This document shows positions 19,716 to 26,246 of a DNA stretch of 34,592 bases, one piece after another (within the stretch, counting starts at the first letter, position 1; each line of letters begins with the position of its first letter). Origin of the DNA: Bacteroidia bacterium. GTDB taxonomy: Bacteria > Bacteroidota > Bacteroidia > UKL13-3. The DNA lies in assembly GCA_018058135.1 (NCBI GenBank), contig JAGPCK010000033.1, positions 1 through 34,592 of the forward strand, in the 5' to 3' direction. Below the pieces are notes generated by a model. That model ran no database searches, was not told the DNA's origin, and saw nothing but the letters and a program-made list of their open reading frames with translations. The position numbers and the translations under genes are program-made.

Positions 19716-21158
19716 ATGAAAAAGATACTCAACTACATTAACGGAACACTTTCAGCCCCGGTTAGTGATTCATATATGGATAACTATAATCCTTCCATCG
19801 GGCAGGTGTATTCCCTTTGTCCGGATAGTGATGAACGCGATGTGGAAGCAGCTGTGCAGGCTGCGGCTAAAGCTTTTCCTGCATGGAGCAATATGCCGGC
19901 AGAAAAACGTTCACGCATTATGCTCCGTTTGTCTGAACTGATGGAAAAAAATCTGGAGAAGCTGGCTGAAGCAGAATGTGTTGATCAGGGTAAACCGTTG
20001 TGGCTGGCCCGCAATGGAGAGATGCCACGCGCGGTGAGCAATATCCGTTTCTTCGGAACGGCAATTGAACATTTTGCCAGTGAGTCGCATGCTATGGGCG
20101 ACCATGCCATTAACTATACCTTGCGCACCCCCATTGGTGTGGTCGGTTGCATTTCACCGTGGAATCTTCCATTGTATTTGTTCACTTGGAAAATTGCACC
20201 TGCATTAGCTGCCGGAAATTGTGTGGTAGCCAAACCATCAGAAATAACGCCTATGTCGGCTTACCTGTTTTCTGAGTTGTGTATTGAAGCAGGATTACCT
20301 GCAGGAGTCCTCAACATTGTGCATGGACTGGGTCCCAAAGTGGGGGCAGCACTCACCGCTCACCCTGAGGTGAAAGTGATTTCTTTTACAGGCGGCACTA
20401 AAACCGGAGCTGAGATTGCCCGTGTGGCGGCACCCATGTTTAAAAAGCTCTCACTGGAATTGGGAGGTAAAAATCCCAACATCATTTTTGCTGATTGCGA
20501 TTTTGATAAAATGCTGGACGAAACCCTGCGCTCTTCTTTTCTTAATCAAGGAGAGATATGCTTGTGCGGCTCCCGTATTTTTATAGAACGACCCATATAC
20601 GAAAAATTCAAAACGGCTTTTGCCGATAAACTGCAACACTACAGCGTGGGAGACCCGCTTTATGAAAGCACTAAAATAGGTGCAATTGTTTCGAAGGCGC
20701 ATTTTGAGAAAATTCAATACTACATTCAGTTGGCAAAGGAAGAAGGGGGCAAAATTGTATTTGGCGGAAGTGCTTTACAACCCGAAGGCCGTTGTGCCAG
20801 CGGTTGGTTTTTACAGCCTACCGTAATTGAAGGATTGGCGCATGACTGCCGCACCAATCAGGAAGAAATATTTGGTCCTGTAGTTACGCTCACTCCGTTT
20901 GATACCGAAGAAGAAGTATTGATGATGGCCAACAGCACACCGTATGGGTTGGCTTCAGTAGTGTGGACAGAAAACCTTACCCGTGCTCATCGAATGGCAG
21001 CTCAGATTAAAGCGGGTATTGTGTGGATTAACTGCTGGTTGCTGCGTGATTTACGTACGCCTTTTGGTGGAGTAAAACAAAGTGGAGTAGGCCGTGAAGG
21101 AGGATGGGAAGCGCTGCGCTTCTTTACTGAACAAAAGAACGTGTGTGTGAAATTGTGA
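19716..21158 (+). CDS. NAD-dependent aldehyde dehydrogenase, ALDH8A1 / 2-aminomuconic semialdehyde dehydrogenase-like
   Basis: Cytoplasmic enzyme of 480 residues that oxidises an aldehyde to the acid with NAD. Motifs: GCISPWNLPLYL (N149), VAKPSEITPMSA, SFTGGTKTG, general-base E248 in LELGGKNP and catalytic C282 in FLNQGEIC. The ending NCWLLRDLRTPFGGVKQSGVGREGG resembles the ALDH8A1/hydroxymuconic semialdehyde dehydrogenase branch, where the NCW segment and the following Arg help to recognise muconic semialdehydes. That would place it in the kynurenine route of tryptophan breakdown. No other kynurenine-pathway gene is in the window, so the substrate is inferred from sequence resemblance alone. 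Confidence 0.92.
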   Translation: MKKILNYINGTLSAPVSDSYMDNYNPSIGQVYSLCPDSDERDVEAAVQAAAKAFPAWSNMPAEKRSRIMLRLSELMEKNLEKLAEAECVDQGKPLWLARNGEMPRAVSNIRFFGTAIEHFASESHAMGDHAINYTLRTPIGVVGCISPWNLPLYLFTWKIAPALAAGNCVVAKPSEITPMSAYLFSELCIEAGLPAGVLNIVHGLGPKVGAALTAHPEVKVISFTGGTKTGAEIARVAAPMFKKLSLELGGKNPNIIFADCDFDKMLDETLRSSFLNQGEICLCGSRIFIERPIYEKFKTAFADKLQHYSVGDPLYESTKIGAIVSKAHFEKIQYYIQLAKEEGGKIVFGGSALQPEGRCASGWFLQPTVIEGLAHDCRTNQEEIFGPVVTLTPFDTEEEVLMMANSTPYGLASVVWTENLTRAHRMAAQIKAGIVWINCWLLRDLRTPFGGVKQSGVGREGGWEALRFFTEQKNVCVKL

Positions 21159-21204
21159 TTAAGACAGGCTGAAAATATTTCTGTGTATCCGTAGTTATTT
21201 TTTC

Positions 21205-21948
21205 TTACCCCTTATACAAATACCCTGTACCAAAACGGGCGTACCTTATGCCTTCAATGGGTTGTTGATAGAGGTAATACACATTGCCGGTATTGTAGAT
21301 ATATACCTCCAGTAACTTGAATGCATGAACCCGTATATCATTTCTTCCGTGATGTGTTACAAATACGAAGTCTCCTTTACAGCCTTCTAGATTCAACTTA
21401 CCAAGATTTTCCGTGTAGGCCACTAATACATCAGCACGTCCGTCTATACTAATATCTCCCTGAAGTTTTGAAATCACCGAGAGTTGTTTGGCATCTACAT
21501 GCAGGTAAATGTTATTGGACCCCTCATTGATTACTTTTACTGCATCCAGCAAAAGTAAATCAGAACCTGTGATAGCTGCATCCTGAGTAGTGCGCAACAG
21601 CGCGAGGTCGTGAACATTAAGTGTAATATTAGTACGTTGATTAAATTTACGTACCCAGTTGCATACGTTTTGGTTTTCAATAAACAATGTTCCGTTGTCA
21701 ACATCGGTTATAATTTGCCCCAGTAAATTTCTTCCGGCAGTAACCGTTGCTGAAATGGGTTTACTCAAATCCCGGGTAATGTACACATCGGTAAACCCAC
21801 TTATCTGAACAGTATTAAAATACTCCAACAGGCGGGTTTCCGTGCGCTCGGGGCCGCTGCTGGTTATGCAGTCGTCCAGTTGCTCCTTGTTACAGGATAT
21901 ACTGCCAAACAGGGCAAGTAAAATCAATAAGTATTTTACCGTCTTCAT
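21205..21948 (-). CDS. DUF2807 (GIN-domain) lipoprotein
   Basis: Envelope lipoprotein of 247 residues. The start MKTVKYLLILLALFGSISC has a lipobox with C19. The body (about 45-240) has repetitive beta structure of the DUF2807/GIN type, with FNTVQISGFTDVYITRD, alternating Asn/Asp and hydrophobic residues, and the typical motif VINEGSNNIYLHVDAKQL. The family was once described as a putative autotransporter adhesin head, but its role is not established. It starts in an ATGA overlap with the PagL-like gene upstream (TGA 21945-21947), so both probably belong to one envelope operon. It converges with the aldehyde dehydrogenase; the 46-bp gap shows no clear terminator. Confidence 0.85.
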   Translation of the reverse strand: MKTVKYLLILLALFGSISCNKEQLDDCITSSGPERTETRLLEYFNTVQISGFTDVYITRDLSKPISATVTAGRNLLGQIITDVDNGTLFIENQNVCNWVRKFNQRTNITLNVHDLALLRTTQDAAITGSDLLLLDAVKVINEGSNNIYLHVDAKQLSVISKLQGDISIDGRADVLVAYTENLGKLNLEGCKGDFVFVTHHGRNDIRVHAFKLLEVYIYNTGNVYYLYQQPIEGIRYARFGTGYLYKG

Positions 21949-23105
21949 TTTTTAAATAAACTGTAGCCTGCAATCCATTCCACAAAATCGGCCTGTATAA
22001 AATGTGTTTTTAAATAAGAGCCCACATAAAAACCTTTGTACACATCAAACTTTAAACCCAATCGCTGGTAGATGGGTGCTTTTACTCTATAGGGATAGTA
22101 GGCATAAATCCCCAGCTGACTAATCATACTTACTCTGCCGGCTTTTAATTCATGACCTATGGTAACAGCTGCTTGTATGTTGTCAGGAGTTTTCGGACTG
22201 GTGTATTGGTTGCTGTCGGGAGTATCCAGAAAAAAATACGACTTGTCAAAAAACATATCAATACCGGCCATAAAAACGCTTCGCGAACTTACCTGCCGTT
22301 GTATGTTGTTCGATAAAATAAATACGTCAAACCTCCTGAATTTTCGGGTGCCCTGTTCTTTGTATGCCCAACCGCCAAATACATTGTATCCCCATTTTTT
22401 TTGTGCATCCTGTGCCAGGTGTGCGCTGTCCATTTTGGGTATGTCACGCACGTAAGGGTTGTCCCAAAAGTAACTCATGCCTATTGATGCAGTGGGGTAG
22501 TTGATGCCTAAATTGGGTAAACGCACATTGCCGCAGGAAAAATGCATCAAGCCCAATCCCGCATTTAGTTCAATGTTTTGATACAAACGGTGGTGATACA
22601 TGAACATGCCTTGAAATGCCAGGTTGATAGGCGACCCGATGGTATTGTTCTGGTAATTGTCCTGTGCATCGTAGTACTTGGTAATGTAACCCAAACCCGC
22701 GCCCAGTTTAAAATTGAGTTCGGCATTTTTTTTACGTACAATAGCAAATTCCATTTGCGGTATTATTGACCAGGCTTTTCCGGTTAGTTGGGGTTTGCCA
22801 AAATCAGTGTACAATAGCGATACACTTACACGGGGCAGTTTGTATTTTATTTCCCAGGGGCTTTTCCCCAATGTTTTTTTGATAAACTGCAGTTCAAATG
22901 TATTGCCGGGGCCATATACGTTTTTGTTCTTGTCGCTGTGGGCCCATATAAATCCGGGTAAATCGTTGAAGGCAATGCCATAGGTTCCGTCAGTCAGAAA
23001 TTTTTCGAGAAAGGTTTGTTGGGGTGCTATGGTATCCTCCTGTGCAAGTGCTTTACCTGCAAGTAGAAAGAAGTATATGAGTATGGATAACCATCGCTTT
23101 AGCAT
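21945..23105 (-). CDS. PagL-like acyloxyacyl hydrolase / lipid A 3-O-deacylase family protein
   Basis: Predicted outer-membrane protein of 386 residues. The signal peptide ends near KALAQ. A barrel-like region contains GLMHFSCGNVRLPNLGIN, which matches the PagL catalytic stretch with a His-x-Ser pair (H188, S190) and downstream Asn/Gly residues. PagL removes the 3-O-linked acyl chain of lipid A; this homologue is far longer than the enterobacterial form because of a C-terminal half that is again barrel-like. The ATG at 23105 is chosen: the in-frame extension upstream has no signal-like start and would overlap the divergent phosphatase promoter. Its TGA overlaps the DUF2807 start. The lipid target here is inferred from the family. 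Confidence 0.82.
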   Translation of the reverse strand: MLKRWLSILIYFFLLAGKALAQEDTIAPQQTFLEKFLTDGTYGIAFNDLPGFIWAHSDKNKNVYGPGNTFELQFIKKTLGKSPWEIKYKLPRVSVSLLYTDFGKPQLTGKAWSIIPQMEFAIVRKKNAELNFKLGAGLGYITKYYDAQDNYQNNTIGSPINLAFQGMFMYHHRLYQNIELNAGLGLMHFSCGNVRLPNLGINYPTASIGMSYFWDNPYVRDIPKMDSAHLAQDAQKKWGYNVFGGWAYKEQGTRKFRRFDVFILSNNIQRQVSSRSVFMAGIDMFFDKSYFFLDTPDSNQYTSPKTPDNIQAAVTIGHELKAGRVSMISQLGIYAYYPYRVKAPIYQRLGLKFDVYKGFYVGSYLKTHFIQADFVEWIAGYSLFKK

Positions 23106-23147
23106 GTGGCGCAATTTAGTATTTCCTGCTGTATAATTGTAGCGTTT

Positions 23148-23624
23148 ATGATACGTGTTTTGTTTGTTTGTCTGGGTAATATTTGCCGCTCTCCGCTGGC
23201 TGAGGGCATATTCCAACGTTTAGTAGAAGATGCACAACTTGCTGAAAAGGTGGCTTGTGACTCTGCCGGAGTTAATTCATACCATATTGGTGAAAAACCT
23301 GATGCCCGCATGATACGCACTGCCCGAAGTAACGGTATTGAACTTAACCATAGAGCCAGAGCATTTAAGGCGGATGATGCTGAAACATTTGATTACATTT
23401 TGTGCATGGATGAGGCCAACCTGTCCATGGCCCGAAGTATTGCAGGAGATGGCGTAAAAGAGCAACAAATTCAACTGATTCGCAACTTTGACCCTGATGC
23501 CCCGGGTGCTGATGTGCCCGATCCGTGGTACGGAGATATGGATGGCTTTCAGGAATGTTTTACTATTCTTGACCGCAGCACAAGAAATTTCTTTGAGTAC
23601 ATGTTAAAACAACACCGGTTATGA
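23148..23624 (+). CDS. low-molecular-weight protein tyrosine phosphatase
   Basis: Cytoplasmic phosphatase of 158 residues. The P-loop VCLGNICRSPLAE has nucleophile C8 and R14 in the CX5R(S/T) pattern, and a general-acid Asp sits in DVPDPWYGD near residue 125. The length is standard. In bacteria these enzymes often act on tyrosine kinases of polysaccharide export or on arginine phosphate, but nothing nearby shows the substrate. The ATG at 23148 is used; the longer frame starts with GTG in the promoter region. A weak -7-like box (TATAATTG, 23132-23139) precedes it. The stop overlaps the acylphosphatase ATG by 4 nt. Confidence 0.93.
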   Translation: MIRVLFVCLGNICRSPLAEGIFQRLVEDAQLAEKVACDSAGVNSYHIGEKPDARMIRTARSNGIELNHRARAFKADDAETFDYILCMDEANLSMARSIAGDGVKEQQIQLIRNFDPDAPGADVPDPWYGDMDGFQECFTILDRSTRNFFEYMLKQHRL

Positions 23625-23890
23625 AATCAGTAAACATAACGGTAAGGGGTAAAGTGCAAGGGGTGTATTACCGCCAGAACACAAAAAGCAAAGCCACGGA
23701 GTTGGGGCTTAATGGTTTTGTACGAAATGAACCTGATAAATCAGTTTACGTGGAAGCGGAAGGAGAGGAGCAAGCTGTTGATGACTTGATAGCATGGTGC
23801 CGTAAAGGACCCTGGCTGGCCAGTGTAGAGGAGGTGATAGTAAATGAACAAGACGTTAAAGGGTTTGTTTCTTTTGAGATTTTGAGGTAG
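23621..23890 (+). CDS. acylphosphatase
   Basis: Small cytoplasmic enzyme of 89 residues that hydrolyses acyl phosphates. The signature GKVQGVYYRQNT contains catalytic R18, and GLNGFVRNEPDKSV contains N36. The ferredoxin-like fold and full length match the family. It is translationally coupled through an ATGA overlap to the tyrosine phosphatase gene. The stop is followed at once by a palindromic repeat whose end, a short stem and then a T-run, may serve as terminator. Confidence 0.95.
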   Translation: MKSVNITVRGKVQGVYYRQNTKSKATELGLNGFVRNEPDKSVYVEAEGEEQAVDDLIAWCRKGPWLASVEEVIVNEQDVKGFVSFEILR

Positions 23891-23907
23891 TAGAACTCAA
23901 CACCCAC

Positions 23908-24004
23908 CGTCAACGCGAGTCATGTACCCATGGCGTGGCGATCTCCTGATTGGAACGATTGTGCTCAACATTTTGGGGACTGCCGCGCTTCGCTCGCAGT
24001 GACG
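23908..24004. repeat. palindromic repeat, copy 1
   Basis: A 97-bp unit with imperfect terminal inverted repeats: CGTCAACGCGAG (23908-23919) and CTCGCAGTGACG (23993-24004). It contains GGCGTGGCGATCTCC in the head and GGGGACTGC in the tail, which are themselves partly complementary, so the whole can fold into a long hairpin. It is preceded by AACTCAACACC and followed by a T-run of eight. The same layout recurs at 24037 and, split in two, at 24524-24645. It resembles REP/MITE-like intergenic palindromes found in many bacterial genomes. Confidence 0.8.
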
Positions 24005-24036
24005 TTTTTTTTGATGTGGGCGGAATTCAACACCAC

Positions 24037-24129
24037 CGTCATCGCGAGTCATGTACTCATGGCGTGGCGATCTCCCGATAGAACGATTGTGCTCCACATT
24101 GGGAGACTGCTTCGTTCCTCGCAGTGACA
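24037..24129. repeat. palindromic repeat, copy 2
   Basis: A 93-bp unit in the same orientation as copy 1. It has ends CGTCATCGCGAG (24037-24048) and CTCGCAGTGACA (24118-24129), the same GGCGTGGCGATCTCCC head and a GGGAGACTGC tail. The 32-bp spacer to copy 1 (24005-24036) ends in AATTCAACACCAC. The next 65 bp (24130-24194) are AT-rich and hold nothing recognisable before the GIY-YIG gene. Confidence 0.8.
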
Positions 24130-24194
24130 TTTTCTTTTTGATGGTTGTATTTTTTTTATAGCTAATATGCTATTTAGTCTGGAATACAGCTTCT

Positions 24195-24491
24195 CTACCA
24201 CTGTTGCACTTCATCGTACAAGTCTTTCCATTCAGGATTGTTAGAGTCAATTAATTTTATTTTGTTGCTTCTAGGTCCTTTTTTTATCTGCTTTTCTCTT
24301 GCAATTGCTTCTTCTATTGTATAAAACAGTTCATAGTGGACTAGCTTGTCAGTATTGTATTTTGCAGAAAATCCAGGATAGAGTTTGTTTTTGTGTTCGT
24401 ACATTCTTTTTAGTAAATCTGATGTTACACCTACATAAAGAACTGTATGATGAATATTGGTCAGGATATAAGTTGCGCCACCTCTTTCCAT
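24195..24491 (-). CDS. small GIY-YIG domain nuclease
   Basis: A 98-residue single-domain protein. The GIY-YIG core appears as ATYILTN (GIY position) and VLYVGVTSDLLKR (YIG position, with the catalytic Arg in LLKR), then MYEHKNK, a Tyr/His-rich middle and the metal-binding Glu in EAIAREKQIKKG. This is the UvrC-like/YhbQ-type short form that is often annotated as endonuclease. No DNA-binding domain is attached. The gene sits inside a tandem array of palindromic repeats, with copies on both sides, and its base composition is more AT-rich than its neighbours. It may process or mobilise these repeats, but that is inference; the chemistry of the family is known, the target is not. Confidence 0.85.
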   Translation of the reverse strand: MERGGATYILTNIHHTVLYVGVTSDLLKRMYEHKNKLYPGFSAKYNTDKLVHYELFYTIEEAIAREKQIKKGPRSNKIKLIDSNNPEWKDLYDEVQQW

Positions 24492-24523
24492 ACTTCGAAA
24501 ATAATGAAATAATAAGTAACTGC

Positions 24524-24560
24524 TTCACACTTGGGGACTGCTTCGTTCCTCGCAGTGACG
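24524..24560. repeat. palindromic repeat, copy 3 (tail only)
   Basis: The tail half of the repeat, with GGGGACTGCTTCGTTCC and the end CTCGCAGTGACG (24549-24560). The head is missing; in its place is the region upstream of the GIY-YIG start. It is followed by a T-rich 32-bp spacer like the one between copies 1 and 2. Confidence 0.7.
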
Positions 24561-24592
24561 TTTCTTTTTAGTCAGACGAAACTCAACACCAC

Positions 24593-24645
24593 CGTCATCG
24601 CGAGTCATGTACTCATGGCGTGGCGATCTCCCGATTGGAACGATT
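24593..24645. repeat. palindromic repeat, copy 4 (head only)
   Basis: The head half of the repeat, from CGTCATCGCGAG (24593-24604) through GGCGTGGCGATCTCCC to GGAACGATT. It ends 1 bp before the 3' end of the WYL gene. Its spacing from copy 3 (32 bp) equals that between copies 1 and 2, which shows the array was once regular. Confidence 0.7.
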
Positions 24646-24646
24646 A

Positions 24647-25543
24647 TTACTTATTTAGCTTCACCATTTCCTGTGCTATTTTTTGAACTTGTTTTTTGAG
24701 GTGTAGCGGAGATAGTACCCGACACTTATCACCCATCATCAGTATTTTTTGTATCAACTCGAAGTTGGGAATTAAGTGCAGTTCAAATACCACTTCTTTA
24801 GTGGTTGCTTTGATTTCTTTTTGTGAGTGATGTAGAGGCAAGGTGCGTAAATAACCCGCTTGTACCGGTGTTACAGCCAACTGTACGGGCTCCATTTTTC
24901 CTTCGTCAAACACCAGCCCGATTATTTTTTTGAAATTGGCCTTTACATCCAGTTGTGTATCCCGGTTAAATTTTTCTTTGGTCAGGTGCATGTGTACAAT
25001 ACGGTCGAGGCCAAAAGTTTTAAACTGCCCCTTATCGGAGGTGCGGCCAAACAGGTACCAGCGATGTTCATACTCTTTGAGTAAATAGGGTTGAAGCTGA
25101 TATTCCTTTATTTCTTTACTGCCGAATTTGCGGTAAGTGAAATTTACCCAAACACTTTTTTTGGCCGCTGTAAGAATATCATTGATCCATTGCAATCCCT
25201 CCGGGTTGGTATCAGTTCCTAAATCAATGTAAGGCAGGTTGCTTTTATTAAATTGTTCACTTAGTGCAGTGCCGCTTTGTACCATATTCAAAAAGCGAAG
25301 GAAGCCTGACACATCAGACGATTCACTGTTGTTGATGTGGTAGTTGTTGTGTGGTTTGTTGTAACTTATTTCAATGCCAAACTCTTCACGTATGTGCTGT
25401 ATGTCGCGCTGCAAGGTGCGGGGCGATATTTCAAAACCATGGCGGTTAAGGTGTTCTTTTAGTTGTGCAAAACTGGGTTGGAATGAACCCTGCAAAAGTT
25501 CAAGAATTAGTTGGTAACGTTTGATGGTGCCTTGTTGCGACAT
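24647..25543 (-). CDS. WYL-domain transcriptional regulator
   Basis: Cytoplasmic regulator of 298 residues. An N-terminal winged HTH (about 5-58; FAQLKEHLNRHGFEISPRTLQRDIQHIREEFG) is followed by a WYL domain (about 125-205; KKSVWVNFTYRKFGSKEIKEYQLQPYLLKEYEHRWYLFGRTSD) and a C-terminal WCX-like extension. WYL domains sense nucleic-acid or nucleotide ligands, and WYL regulators often control DNA-damage or defence genes. It lies between the GIY-YIG/repeat region and the S4 protein and has no operon partner. The target genes are unknown. The 139-bp upstream gap contains no consensus promoter. Confidence 0.88.
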   Translation of the reverse strand: MSQQGTIKRYQLILELLQGSFQPSFAQLKEHLNRHGFEISPRTLQRDIQHIREEFGIEISYNKPHNNYHINNSESSDVSGFLRFLNMVQSGTALSEQFNKSNLPYIDLGTDTNPEGLQWINDILTAAKKSVWVNFTYRKFGSKEIKEYQLQPYLLKEYEHRWYLFGRTSDKGQFKTFGLDRIVHMHLTKEKFNRDTQLDVKANFKKIIGLVFDEGKMEPVQLAVTPVQAGYLRTLPLHHSQKEIKATTKEVVFELHLIPNFELIQKILMMGDKCRVLSPLHLKKQVQKIAQEMVKLNK

Positions 25544-25670
25544 GCCTCCTTAATTTTAGCGCAAGATAAGAAAGACCGTGTTTAAGTGCTCAGGTGTTTA
25601 TGTGTTTAAGGTATGGAATTCCTCATCAGGTATGCATTTCTGAAATCAGGACACTTAACCGGCTATTGCT

Positions 25671-25678
25671 TACCTTTG
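25671..25678 (+). promoter_or_regulatory. -7 box of the S4-domain gene
   Basis: TACCTTTG matches TAnnTTTG and ends only 4 nt before the ATG at 25683. If used, the transcript would be leaderless or nearly so. No TTG is at the ideal -33 position. Confidence 0.45.
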
Positions 25679-25682
25679 CCGC

Positions 25683-25901
25683 ATGGAGACTTTCGAACTA
25701 CATACCGAGTACATTCAACTCAACCAATTACTCAAAGCCATGAGCTGGTGCAACGATGGCGGACAAGCCAATGCCATGATTGACGATGGTCTGGTGTTCG
25801 TAAACGGACAACAGGAATTCAGAAGACGCAATAAAATTGTTGCGGGATATACTGTAAAACTGGGCAAACAAGAGGTGAAAGTAGTAAAGGCAGGGGAGTA
25901 A
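25683..25901 (+). CDS. S4-like RNA-binding protein (YbcJ-like)
   Basis: A 72-residue protein consisting of a single S4-like RNA-binding fold: YIQLNQLLKAMSWCNDGGQANAMIDDGLVFVNGQQEFRRRNKIVAGYTVKLG. The pattern of a Leu-rich helix, Gly-Gly turn, IDDGLVFVNG and Arg cluster is characteristic of the YbcJ/YaaA small-protein group. Members are thought to bind structured RNA, probably rRNA. It is monocistronic and convergent with the small charged gene at 25913-26035. A -7-like box lies 4 nt before the start. Confidence 0.85.
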   Translation: METFELHTEYIQLNQLLKAMSWCNDGGQANAMIDDGLVFVNGQQEFRRRNKIVAGYTVKLGKQEVKVVKAGE

Positions 25902-25912
25902 CTTATTAAAGT

Positions 25913-26035
25913 TTATTTCTTTATTTCATTCGGATTTTTAGGGTCCGGCTTCTTTTTGTTGTAGTCTTCATTGGTTTTTTGAGTCATCATGCTACCGGCA
26001 TCTTTGTTCACTGTTTGCTTTTTAATCTTTTTCAT
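25913..26035 (-). CDS. small charged hypothetical protein (40 residues)
   Basis: An open frame of 40 residues starting MKKIKKQTVNKDAGSMM and ending in a run of Lys/Pro/Asn residues (KKPDPKNPNEIKK). It is strongly basic and hydrophilic, with no membrane segment or recognised motif. It is convergent with the S4 gene, 11 bp from its stop. A near -7 sequence (CAACTTTG on the minus strand) lies upstream. The clean start and gene-like position support it, but the length leaves doubt. Confidence 0.45.
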   Translation of the reverse strand: MKKIKKQTVNKDAGSMMTQKTNEDYNKKKPDPKNPNEIKK

Positions 26036-26138
26036 AGGGCATCAACTTAATTTGTTTGATACAAAGTTGCATATCACAATGCTGTGACTGCTATATAATT
26101 TCAGGGAATGTTTACATCATTCACACGTTTTTTTGCCC

Positions 26139-26162
26139 GTGGTTGGCATCCCTGCCAACCAC
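26139..26162. other. strong perfect hairpin between the small gene and the toxin-antitoxin operon
   Basis: GTGGTTGGCA (26139-26148) and TGCCAACCAC (26153-26162) form a perfect 10-bp stem with a 4-nt loop. A run of seven T precedes it on the plus strand, so it is not a standard terminator in either direction. It lies between divergently transcribed genes and could be a short dispersed palindrome (REP-like). Confidence 0.6.
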
Positions 26163-26188
26163 CCGTATTACTTTATGTTTTAAATACG

Positions 26189-26228
26189 AACAATATATTG
26201 TTTTAAATTAAAACAATTTTTATCTTTG
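26189..26228 (+). promoter_or_regulatory. promoter and palindromic operators of the Panacea/RelE toxin-antitoxin operon
   Basis: TTG (26198-26200) and TATCTTTG (26221-26228) form a promoter with 20-nt spacing. A perfect 14-bp palindrome AACAATATATTGTT (26189-26202) and a second inverted repeat (26197-26217, arms ATTGTTTTA and TAAAACAAT around 3 nt) overlap the -33 region and spacer. Three AACAAT/ATTGTT half-sites are therefore arranged around the promoter, as expected for repression by the HTH antitoxin encoded next. The promoter also fixes the start codon: the in-frame TTG at 26226 lies within the -7 box. Confidence 0.65.
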
Positions 26229-26246
26229 TATTTAGATATACACAAC

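Noticed and set aside
23106..23147. Longer start for the tyrosine phosphatase
   Set aside because: The upstream codon is GTG, and the extension would add 14 residues before the canonical N-terminus MIRVLFVC and cover the likely promoter.
23894..24645. CRISPR-like array, because of regular repeats with 32-bp spacers
   Set aside because: The units are about 93-97 bp, far longer than CRISPR repeats. The spacers resemble each other (T-run, then ACTCAACACCAC), and no cas gene is present.
25545..25551. Shine-Dalgarno-like AAGGAGG before the WYL gene
   Set aside because: It sits only 1 nt before the ATG, too close for a working site, and Bacteroidota rarely use such sites.
26226..26246. Upstream in-frame start of the Panacea antitoxin
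   Set aside because: The codon is TTG and forms part of the -7 box TATCTTTG.
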